This document shows, piece by piece, positions 32,701 to 44,700 of a stretch of 64,000 bases of DNA. The stretch's first letter is position 1. The number at the start of each line of letters is the position of its first letter. The position numbers and the translations under genes were made by a program. The notes under the pieces are model-generated. The model did not search any database and was not told the origin of the DNA. It saw only the letters and a program-made list of their open reading frames with translations. This DNA comes from Watersipora subatra. Taxonomy: Eukaryota; Bryozoa; Gymnolaemata; Cheilostomatida; Watersiporidae. The stretch lies in the NCBI RefSeq assembly GCF_963576615.1, contig NC_088708.1, forward strand, positions 54,299,196 through 54,363,195. The letters are read 5' to 3'.

Positions 32701-35700
32701 GCAGCAGTCTTTTTACTGTTCGTACTGCACCTTCTGCAGCACCATTTGCAGGAGCATGTTTGGGTGAACTGGTGATGTGCGTGATGCATTAACTCTGAGC
32801 AAACCTCCTGAACTCCTCTGAAGCACATTGTGGCCTGTTACCTGATACGATCACTTCAGGAATCCCCTGACGTGCAAATATTCTTTTCATGCTTCCTTTC
32901 AATTACCTTTGCGCTATTGCTTTCAGCAAGTAAAGCAACTTCGACCAATCTGAAATGGTAGTCACCCAAGAGTAAATACCATTGGCTCTTGAAATAGAAT
33001 AAATCAGTTCCAACACACTCCTCACGGTCTACTTTGAAATTCCGATCAAAGGACGAGCTCTTTAATGACGTTGCTGTGTATGCGGCATGTGCCACAATTA
33101 CGTACCATCTCAGCTATCTGCGACTCATACCAGCCCATCATACACATTACCATGCTCAGTCCCTACATTTAGTGATACCTAAGTGGCCTTTGTGAATTTG
33201 CGTAAGCACTTCAATACGCGCAAACATGGGTATAACTATGCGGTCCTCAAAAACAAGCAGTCCTTGTACGAGTGAAAGTTGAGAACGACTCTCAAAGTAT
33301 GGACGTAGGATAGATTTATCTGAATTCAGATACGTAGGCCACGATTCTTTCATATAAGGGATAACTCGGGAGATGACTTCATCTACCAGTTGTAACTCTC
33401 TCAGTTGACCTAGTCTGATATTAGAAGCAAAAGAGTTAAGAGCTTCAACTGTATAAAGCTCTACTTCAGCTACAACGTCTGATTCTGACTTACAGTGGTG
33501 TGCATAAACTTGGAATCACCAGTTAAATCTTCAAATATGTATGTTTATATGCTGTTGTCTAAGAAATTCTTTGGAGTTAAGTGCCTCAACCCCATCGATA
33601 TATCTATCATTTGAAAGGGAAAATTCTGAAGAACAAGATGATGCCAAATATTCAAAAATATTCTCAGATTTTTATCGCTGGGGGTGGATCTACCGAAAGG
33701 CAGACTTGTTGCAGGCTATGAATGTTGTTAGTGAAAATTGATAAAATAGGATACAAACAAACTCTTTTATACAAATTGGTGGCCCTGAAAAGGGCCGTTG
33801 GGTTATTGTTGGTTTTCAGAAGGACTGGTAAGGTGTCTTGAGCTGAACATTAGTATTTTATTGGCCAGCCCTTGTTCTTGATCACCATCTGACACCGTCG
33901 AGGCATGCTGTTTACCAACTTTCTGAGCAAATAAAATTGCTAATCTGTTTAATAGGATTAATATAAATCACTCAGAAATGATTGTGTTAAATCAATCAAT
34001 GGATTGTTTGAAAGCACATCTTCTGCTGATCAGATTAATATATAATATCTGGCATGGCATCATAATTGGCGGGAAAATAGAAAGCAAATGGAAAATCCAT
34101 TCGATATAGAGTGAACAAAACAATGTGATTCCAAGTTTATGCACACCACTGTACTTGATGACAAACTTGATCTAGATAAGGCATCTGCTACTGTGTTGAA
34201 ATTTCCAGAAAGGAGTTCAACATGATATGAAAAACACATCAAATGCATTCTAAATCGTTGGGCTCAGACTGGAAATTTATCGAGCTCGATGTCTTTAGCA
34301 GAGGCACGAGAGTTTTATGATCTGTTTGAATGGTCACTGTGAGGCCTACTGTGTAATTCCTAAACTTCTCACATGTCCAGACGACTCCAAATGCTTCGAG
34401 TTCACTAACCCCATATCTTTTCTCTGTTTCTGGTAGAGAACGAGAACCAGCACTAACCAATTTAAGGTGTTCATCTGGCTGTACCTGAAGCAGTGCCACA
34501 CCCACAAATTTCTGTTAGCATCTTGTAAATATTCTGTTAGCATCTCTGCAATATTGTCTTATAAGCAGGGTTGTATGCAGCCAGCTCTACTGATTTTGAC
34601 AGCTCATTATTTATGTCTTGAAATGCCTTTTCCTGTAAATAGCCCCAATACCACTCAGCGCCTTTACACAGAAATGAACGTAGACGCTCATCAAGTTCTT
34701 TCAACAATGTAGTATACTTGCATAGTTATTTAGCCATTCCTAGGTGAAGTGAAGGTGTTGAGCTATTAAAAGTGTTGTGTTAGCTAGATATCAAAGGAAG
34801 AAAGTGGACAATTCTTGGAAGACATTTTGTGGAGATACGATTAAACTTTTATTGTGCACTTTGCCCAAGTGTATCGCAACAACAATAATGTTCCTAAGTA
34901 AAACAATGCTATCAAACCCGGATGTTAACATAAAAATACAATAATACAACAGTAAGCAATACCACTATTTATCAGTAAAATATTTTTTTATTTCTATAAG
35001 TCCTATGTTTAAAGTACACAACTTACAAAATTTTAAAATAATATTACTAATAACAAAAAGTTAAAAATAGCCAATGAACACCCTTATTCAACGGTTATCC
35101 ATGTTTTTTCGCTCAGTCCCGTACATCTGAGTGTACTTGCTCATAGGGAGTTTAGGATGGAGTCCAACTGATCGTATGGTTAATAACAGTTTATTGAATC
35201 ATTAACCATTGAACAGTGAAAACTCCTTGGCCTATTTCCAATTGAGTCCGTAATCTTGATATAATTGCAGAAGGTTATATTTGAAGCAGACTTACGCATC
35301 TTCTTCTGCAGATTATTACTTGCAGAAGAAAATGATTGAAGTCACAATGTACGCAAATAGTCAATAGTGCAGTCAAAACTGACTACATGATTTGGTAAGT
35401 TGTCTGACAGAGTTACTGGACAATAAATGAATTTGCTGGTTTTCACGCTTGGTTTTATACAGAATTAACAAAAAGACAAGAGGTATGAATCTCTGGTTTC
35501 CACCTGAGATCTATATATAGTACTATTTAAAGTTAAATACACAGAATGAATCAATGCTGCTAAGTTTCACAAGGGATTTTTCCTTGTTTACCGGTTAATT
35601 GCACTACACTATATTAGAAATATGCTGCTAAACTACTGTGGTCAATGCAACAGCAAATGATTTCATTTATACAAGGTGAATCATGATGGCCCACGATAGA

Positions 35701-38700
35701 GGCAATGAATTGGGTTTATTACACTCCCACCTAAAATTTAATAATTTCACTCTATTTTTCACTAATTTGTATGCTCAACCAGAACCACAATCTTTGCTAT
35801 TGGTCAATCTGGGTGTTGTGGTTTGTTCACGTCGTTACGGTAGTCAGGATTAGCAATCAGCAACCTAGCAGATCTAGCTAAATCATCTTTAGACTTGTGA
35901 CATCGAACTGCTTTGGTTAGTTTCCACTCGTTTCTAACAACATCACTGTCATTTACTATTACAATGTCTCCTACATTAAGATTTTTTGTATTTCCATTTT
36001 TGCATCTGTTGCAGTGTGCCTAAATAGTCAGTACGCCACTGCTGCTAAAACTCATTAGCAATACGAGGTCTGATCCAAAAGTTCCCGGAATGGAGTTGTA
36101 TACTCGTGCATATTCACACGATGGAAAAACCCATTGCAGGGTTGGCTGAGAAACACCTCTGGAGTGTTGTCACAAAATTTCAGGTTGCTATGACAATGCG
36201 TTCTCATGTGAGCTAACGATATGTCAAGGTCTGTCCGGTGCTTCTGTCTTTTTTTTAACAAATTTATCGTCATGCCTAATCAATCGGAACAGCGTATTTG
36301 CTTTAAGTTTTGTCCAAAATTAGGGAAAACAAGTACTCAGACAGTTGAAATGTTAACTATTGCTTTTGAAGATGCTGGTCTAAAGGAAACACAAATTTTT
36401 GAGTGGTACAAACGTTTTTGTGAAGGTAGAGACAGCACTGAAGATGACGCGAGGTCTGGCAGACCAGCGTCGGCAAGAACCTGCTCGTAACATGACAGTG
36501 TGAGGTCACTAATCATGCCAGATTGACTTTTAACCATTAGAGATATCTTGAGAGACTGGACTTAGTTTTGGAACTGTTCAAAAAGTTTTAACTGACAATT
36601 TAAACAATTTTTTAACAAATTAAACGAGTCGCAGCAAAGTTCGTGCCAAGCTTGCTAACTGATGACCAAAACGAGCTCAGGATGCACGCTTGCAACGATT
36701 TTAAGGAAGCTTTCAGGAATGATCAAAACTTTATTTTAAAGGTCATAATATCCTTGTTTTTCCTAATTTCACACAAACTTTAATGCAAAATGCGCTGTTC
36801 TGGTTTATTAGACATGACGGTAAATTTTTTTTAAACAAAGACGGAAGCACCAAACAGACCTTGACATGTCGTTAGCTCACATGAGAACGCATTGTCATAG
36901 CAACCTGAAATTTTGTGACAACACTCCAGAGGTGTTTCCCAGCTAACCCTGCAATGGGTTTTTCCATCGTGTGAATATGCACGAGTATACAACTCCATTC
37001 CGGGAACTTTTGGATCAGACCTCGTATACTGAACTTGCTTCCACGTTTTTGGGAGTAGACATCAGGTTCAGAAAATTGACCAAGTGGGAGTAAAACAACA
37101 TCAGATTTCATGGTTAAAAGTAAACTTGGGCTCAAAGGGACCTGTTCGTCTATGACGGGACCATGAGGTTGAGAATTCACTATTACCATTACCTCATAAA
37201 GAATAATACGCACTGTTACACTATCAAACCTCCCACCATGCTTAAAGAGCAAACCCTTCAAAACACTTGGGAATTTGTCTCCCAAACTCCACCCATGTGA
37301 GATGTATGTGGATAGTGGAATACGAACTCGATATTCATGAACTGGTTAGGTAGTTGCTTTTACTATTCCTTTGTTAATTCTGACATAGCGCCTACAAAAT
37401 TTGTACCTAGGTAGCCCCTGATTTGTCCTACTGGTCCTCTTATGGCTATAAAGGACTGTAGAGCGTTAATAAAAGAATCAGTGGACATGTCATTTAACAG
37501 CTCTAGATGAATGGCTCTTGAACTCATGCATGTGAATATAAGTCCATATCTTTTGACTTCCTTTCGAATTTTCTTGGCTAAAAAGGGCCCGAAGCAGTCA
37601 CAACCACAGAAGGAAAATGGAGCTGACTCATCAGTTCTAGCTGTTGGCAGAGGTGCCATTTGTTGTACATGAGATTTTCCTCTTGTTCTGCGACAACTCA
37701 CACAGTAGTATATGTATGAAGCTACAAGCCGGCTAGCGCCAAAAATCCAGTAGCCTGCAGCCTTAAGTTTAGCAAGTGTCGTGTTTTTGCCTTGATGGGC
37801 AGTTAGCTCATGGTGATGCCCTATGAGAAGTTGTGTTACATGACTTGTTTTTAGAAAAAGTAGCGGGTGCTTTTCTTCTAAGCTCTGCATGTTGCATTGT
37901 TCCAGTCTACCTCCTACTCTAAGTAAGCCCTCTTTGTCTATGAAAGGATTTAGCCTGAACAGTGCACTGACCTTTGTTACTGCAGACTGATTGTTCAGGC
38001 TTTTGATTTTTTCAACAAAATGCTCATGCTGACAGATAGAAATAATGGCACTCCGCAATTTTAAATGCTGACATAGAATTAAGCTTGCGCCTTCTGATGC
38101 TAAGCGCAATCAATTGCACCTTAGCTATCACTTTGACAGCTTTTCTTCATGTGGAGAATTTTGCAACCTATTATGACATATCACTTTTATTTTGGATAGT
38201 GTTATGTCTAACATTAGTTTTAATTTCAGGATCATCATCATTGACAGAAAATGTGTCAGTTTGTTTTGTGTAAATGTCAGCTAAGTCTGCCACAAAAAGT
38301 GTTGCCAACTGAACCATGTTGGCTCGCATAACTTGTTTGAAGTTAAACCTCTAGATGCATTGTCTGCTGAATTTTTAGCAGGGAAACATAATTCCACTGG
38401 CTTGGAGACAAGGCATCATGGATTTTTGAACTCGATTCGAGACAAAGACATGAAAGTGTCATTCACTGTTCGTTATGTACCCCAAAACTACTTTGGAATC
38501 TGTCCAGTAGTAATGTTGCACATCATCGAATAGCAATTGTTTCTGGATGAACTGACTTATTTCTGCTGAGAGACAAGCAGCTTGCAGTTCAAGACGAGGT
38601 ATGCTGGTTGCTGACGCAGGGGCTACTCTAGCTTTTGCTATTACTAGTGAAACATGGATGTTACCCTTGTCGTTTACAAAGCGTAGGTAGGAGCATTGAC

Positions 38701-41700
38701 CTTAAGCGTATGAGCTGGCATCAGAGAAATGATGCAATTTCGCTTTTGTGACCGAATCAAATCCTTCAGGTTTGTCACACCATTTTATTTTAACCGTGTG
38801 GAGCATACCTATATTGTCTTTTCACATCTTCCGACTTTTCTGGAGTTGGGCCATATGGGATCATCCTAGTCTTTCTTTGTTTTACAAATGATTTGAGAAC
38901 GAGTTTTCCTTGTAAAGTAAAAGCAGCAATGAGCGATGATCGTAAAGCGAAGCTACAGTGGATAGGATACCTCTTCTGGTATTTACACTAGCTACCCCAC
39001 CAACCTTAAATTGGAAACAATCATTTTTAACATCCCATTGAAATCCAAGGGCTCGCTCTGTAGAAAGAGCTTCCTTCCCTAAGTCAATGTCCACAACGCT
39101 AGATGCTCGTTTCTGTTGAGGAATAGATTTCATGAAGTCTTCTTTGTCATTGAACATAAATTTGTGCAAGAGGATGTTGCCACTTTCACACAGTTTTGTT
39201 GTGTGATTGATGAGAATTTTGGCTTCTTTTGTGGTACTGGCACTAGTCAGTCCATCATCAATATGAAAATTATCTTTGACAAAAGAGACAGTTTCTCTAG
39301 CGGCCGATTCTCCATTACAATATTGATAAGCAAGATATCGAAGACCATATGTAGCACAAGCAGGTGAAGATCGGGCCTCAAAATAGATGGACCTTCATAC
39401 GATTTAGAACTATATTTTCTAGATCATCAAACCACAAGAACCTCAGATAATTTTGAAAGGGTGGTGATACCCGAAACTGATGGAAAATGCCCTCGATGTC
39501 GCACATGATCGCAGCATAATCCTAGCGAAATCGCATCAGGTTGCCTATCAGACTATGGATATGATCAAGGCCTTGTAGGAGATAGTCATTGAAACTACAG
39601 TTGTCTACCTTGGAGCTGCCATCAAAAAATACCCAAATTTTATCGGGTTTCTTTGGATGGTACCCTCCAAAATGTGGAATGTACCAGCTTTGTGGGTTGT
39701 TGAGTTCCTTTAGAGCAGGGGTTCCCAACCTGGGGTACAAGTACCCCTAGGGGTACATTTTAGAAGTCTAGGGGGTACAATACAAGTTATAAGCTTAATA
39801 AATTTTTGGTTTGTTTGGCTCTAATTATTAATAACTTTGCTGAGACCACTGCTATAGAGCTATTGTTGGTATCATTTTAAAGCCAACTAGTTTTGCCATT
39901 CAGACAAACTTAGGCAAGCATCAGCCCTAAACACAAGGTTGTTCCATCAATAATGTCAAGATTGCGATGCAGATCATGAAAACCTCCTTAACTACACAGA
40001 AGTGAGATGGCTTTCTAAAGGCAATGTCTTGAATCGATTTGTGGGACTGATTGATGAGATTGCAGCTTTCTTTGCTACACGACTTCTGAGAAAGCTTCAA
40101 GATTCAGTGAGAAGTTAAGGACCTCAGAATGGAAATGGAAAGCTGCATATCTGAGAGATATCTTCTTAAGATTAAACACGGTCAACGCGTCTCTTCAAGG
40201 GAACTCTACCACTACAATTGATTTTACCGACGAGCTTAGAGCATTTATCATGAAACTAGAGATGTGGAGAAAGTCAATGCTGGATCATTTGATATGTTTG
40301 ATAGCTTGTCAGAAGTATTGCCTTCACATGATTCAATTTTATTCATGAAAGATCTGGTTGCAGACCACCTCTCTTGGCTGGTTTGCTAGTTTCAACAATA
40401 TTTTCCTGACTTGAATGACACAGATTTGAAGTTGGCTAGAAACCCATTTAAGTTAAATCTAGCTGATATTGATAGTGACATGCAAGAAGAGTTGATTGAC
40501 CTTCTCAATGGTTTCGGTGCACATGATAGATTTGAAGATGTTGATGTTGATGACGACCTCAGAGTTTCATTATCTGTTACTGAACTGAACATCAAACAGA
40601 TCACTGATGCAAAGCAGGCACATCCTTCCCATTAGACTGGCCTAAATAAAGTGGGAAAGTAACAAAACACTGCCATGTATAAAAATTGTGCTGCATAGTT
40701 ATCATTATTTTAATAAATAGCAATTTCATACCAAACCACATTTCTTTACCCGTTTCAGTGACACATTTCAATAATGCACACATGTCATATTCATGAAGTT
40801 GGACCAATAATACCCTTGATTGAACTGTGTTTTCCAAAGGGGTACATTTTTTGCAATATGTATCCCAAGGGGGTACCTAGGCCAAAAAAGGTCGGGAACC
40901 TCTGCTTTAGAGGAACTTGTTCAGCTTCCTCATTTTTTATGACCTTGTTCATGAATGTTTCATAATGCTTTTTGTATTCTTCATCTTTGGAAAAAAATTT
41001 TGAGCAGCATGTTCAGGCGATGCTTTGCTGATGGTAAAGTCTTTCGAAAGCTTGGTGTGCTCTTTAGTGGTTGAGGCATTGCTACAGTAACCTTGTGAAT
41101 CCCTATGTGTACATTCTTTCATGATTTGAAAAAATTGTTCATCTTTGACTGACAACCCAGTTTTTGTGACTTTGGTGTCAGTTAAGTCTGTGCTCATGAC
41201 CTGAAGAATTTCTGTTTTTGTATCTGTTTCTATGTTGCTATAAGTGTCCTTCTTGACCAAGAAGTTTACCATGTTTCTGGTTTCATTGGGAGGAAATGTT
41301 ATCTCTTTGGTTACTACTTTATGACATATGCTTATGTCATTCATCTGGTTGCTAGAGTTAGGTTTCCCATAACTACCCAGCCTAGTTCTGTTTTCATTGC
41401 AAATGGTTCTGTGTCATCACCTATGACATTTTTACCTGACTTAAATGCTTAAATAGCATTGACAGATTTTCTGGTTGGAATATGCTCTCTAATAGCAGGT
41501 ATTTCATCTTTTTCATAAGCTGGAGGAAGATTAAATAAGACATAAAACAACATTTCTTTGTTTGGTTCATTTGCGCTAGATACCCACACAGGTATTGTCA
41601 TTGGTGCAGCTTTGACTGCAGATGGAGTTTCTAAATTGTGAGTGACATGCTTCTCTTCATTTACTTCAAGCTTTGGGTGTTTCTGAGACACTTGGCTATC

Positions 41701-44700
41701 ATTGTGCTTTTTATCTTTAAAAGCCTGATTGGACTTTGAACTGGAAGTCATGTTGGGACTATAGCTAGTCGGATATTCTATCTGCAATGATGTTGGGTGT
41801 GCTTTGGTACATTTTAAGCATGTTGCTTTATTTCTAAAATATTTTGATCTATGAGTTGCGCTGGTTTTTTCTAGGCACGAAAAGCACAGTGAGTTCGTTT
41901 TGACAAATTCTTGTTTCTTTTCATGTGACTGTTTAGCTAGATTACGACACTCAGTGGTGAGATGTTGTCTTGGTTCATTGCAAAACTCACAGAGGGAAGT
42001 TATTTGCTGTACTGTACTAATAACTACAGGCTTATTGCTATCTGGCAGTGTAGTTTCTTTTGTGTTGGTCTTGAGAGTGACCTTTCTATCTAGTTTTGCA
42101 AATGTTTTGTCATTTGTATCTGCTGGGTTTTTTGCCAGCATAGCATTGCAAGCTATTTCTGCTTCTTCAGCAATGAATGAACAACAATCAGCTAATGATG
42201 GATATTTGCCTTTGTCCTTTTGTTTGGTCTTAGTGGCTGTACATACCAGTTGTACAGCCAGTCAGGTAACTTTGCTGCCATGTTTCTGTTTTCTCTACTA
42301 TCATTCAGTATTGAAAGTTCAGGCACACTAGCTAGAGCTGCTGGACATTGGATTAGAAAGTCGGAAAACTAAGTCCAACACCATCTTTAGAAGCTATTAT
42401 AGGCCATTGATCTATTTTGTCTCTAAAATATCTGCTATAAGCGAAGAATCTCCAATTCTGTCCTTAAGTGTTTGTTTTGCCTTATTGTAGGCTTCTAGTG
42501 GTTGCAGTAGGAAGTAGCCATCAACAGCTTCCTTTGCTGCCCCGTTGAAATACCTTTTCAAGTAGTGCAGTTTTTTAACTGTTGTACCATTTCTTTGATC
42601 TATCAGTGTATCAAAAGCTATTTTCCAATCAGCATACTCTTGAGGATTTCCGTAAAACAAAAGGTTCTGGAGGTGGCAAGCGAGACAAGATCATAGCAGA
42701 TTTGATAGAATTTACCATGGCATTGTCAATTTTGAGGATATTATTTCATGACTGTTTTCATTTTGGCTTGGTACTAAGCTTTGAAAACCAGGATTGGAAT
42801 TGACTTGTGATTTTACACTAAGTGGAGGTTTTGTAGGAGGTCTGAGAAAGACTGGGCTCAAATTTGTCTCCTCTTACTCTTCATTAATGGGTCGAAGGAT
42901 TATATTCTTTTCACTGCAGTAATTTTTGCTTGAATTTTTGCCTGTTCTATTTTTGTTCTTTTTTGTTGCAACTCATGTTCCAATTTTTCACTTTCAAGTT
43001 CAGCTTGGAGTTCTACTTCTTGTTCAGCTATTTCAGCCATTTTTAATATGAATACGCTACTACGTGATTTGCTAGAACTTGATCGAGATTTTACTGAGCC
43101 TGATCGGTAGCTACTTGATCGGAAGCTTTGAGCTGTGACCCCCTTTTTGAGATCTAGAACTGCGAGCAGTAAAATGTGAGTTGCACTGTGAAGTGTTTAA
43201 AGCACTATTTTTTGGTGGCTTGGCACTATGTGAATTCTCTGTCAAAATACGTTGCTTCAACTCGTGATTGTCTAACACTACCGTTGCTCGTTAGTGCATG
43301 TGATTCTTCAGTGCTTTCTATATGTGTTTGAGCTGATGGCTCTTTTGCCTTTACAGCTTGTCTAGATAGCAATTGATCAACACTTTGTAAGATTAGACTT
43401 CTATCTCTAACAAGTCTGTCTATGTTTTTTACGAATTGAGAATCATGCATTTCAGAGATCTCCCATGTGTGCAAAATCTGCAAAGTCAATTAGGCCCTAT
43501 GCGCTATTTGTCTAGTAAAATCTGTGGAAGCATGAAATTCTAATTGATCCAAAGAGCATTCCGTAATCATAAAAATGAAGTCAGTTTGCTGTTGTTTTAA
43601 CCACTTACAAATGTGATAAACCTACATTATATATCTATGTAACCTCTCCCTTACATAAAAGACGCAAAATTTTAAAATACTTTTTCACTATTCCTCTAAT
43701 GTGTACTCTATATACAACGCAATGCTGTTAACTATTTATCCTATCTAGGCTTTCACTTATCTTGACATGAATTCCTGCGCGACTCTCCTGGTCTTTACAG
43801 CTTTTCAAGTGTCTGAGTCTCCTTTGATTTGGGATCTTTGGTTAGGGTTAAATTGTCTCTTTTAGTATTTTCTTTCTTTTGTCTGGTAAATTAGGTTGGA
43901 GATCGCTTCATAGGTAGGTAGATTGCACTTCTTACACTTTTAGTTCGCTTCTTAGTCCAGAGTTTTCACTGTACTGGCTCATAGGGAGTTTGGGATGGAG
44001 TTCAATTGATTGTTTGGTTAATACTAGTTTATTGAATCATAAACTATTGAGCCGTGAAAACTTTTTGGTCTATTCCCAATTGAATCTGTAATCTTGATAT
44101 AATTGCAGAAAATTATGTATTGTAATAAGATGACGTATTGCGTCCGAGTGCAGTCAATAGTGCAGTCAAAATTGATTACATGATTCGATGAATTGTCTGA
44201 CAGAGTTATTGGACAATAAATGAATTTGCTGGTTCTTATGCTTGATTTTATACAAAATTAATAAAAGCATGTTTTTATGTTGAAATGTTGATACAAGAGG
44301 TGTGAATCTCTGGTTTCCACCTGAGATATATAAAAAAAATTTTATTTAAAGATAAATACGCAGAATGAATCAATGCTGCTAAGTTTCACAAGGTATTTTT
44401 CCTTGTTTACCAGTTAATTGCACTACACTATATTAGAAATATGCTGCTAAACTACTGCTCAATGTAACAGCAACTGATTTCATTTATACAAGGTGAATCA
44501 TGATGACCCACGATAAAGGCAATGAATTGGGTTTACTACAATGAGTCTCGATAATCAAACAAGAACTATGACAGCCCATAGATAAAGAGGCTCAACAGTT
44601 GAAATAGAAAAAGTCTTAGCAGTTGAAAGACCCTTAGCAGACAGATGAGAAAAGCCCATAGTCATTGGAGCTGTTCTCATTTATTAGTGTCTCTGTTAGC

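Larger units (their letters stand above)
28435..34951 (-). mobile_element. Ty3/gypsy LTR retrotransposon fossil
   Basis: Two direct repeats, 28435-28642 and 34745-34951, with TG...CA ends act as LTRs; they look about 90% alike by eye, so the copy is not recent. A run of pyrimidines next to the left LTR is the polypurine tract of the minus strand. Between them, on minus, lie pieces of the end of reverse transcriptase, RNase H and integrase (about 32100-34720); gag, protease and most of reverse transcriptase are missing. It is clearly broken, with large losses and several further breaks. Two DNA transposons sit inside it, at 28778-32063 and 33493-34151. No clear target duplication was seen. Confidence 0.8.
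35132..44540 (-). mobile_element. BEL/Pao LTR retrotransposon fossil
   Basis: LTRs 35132-35723 and 43970-44540 have TG...CA ends. A purine-rich tract on minus adjoins the left LTR (about 35724-35735), and TGAG flanks both outer ends, a likely target duplication. Parts in order on minus: gag with a DUF1759-like region and zinc knuckles (about 41450-43490), protease/reverse transcriptase region (about 38880-41350), RNase H remnant and BEL-type integrase with H2C2 zinc binding and DDE core (about 37100-38110). The LTRs differ by indels and many substitutions (roughly 85-90% alike by eye), so it is old. It is broken, with many breaks. A mariner (36064-37024) and a hAT (39716-40904) are inserted in it. 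Confidence 0.85.

Noticed and set aside
37363-38109. Host gene with integrase-like protein
   Set aside because: It lies between LTRs with gag and reverse transcriptase traces on the same strand, so it is part of the BEL/Pao fossil.
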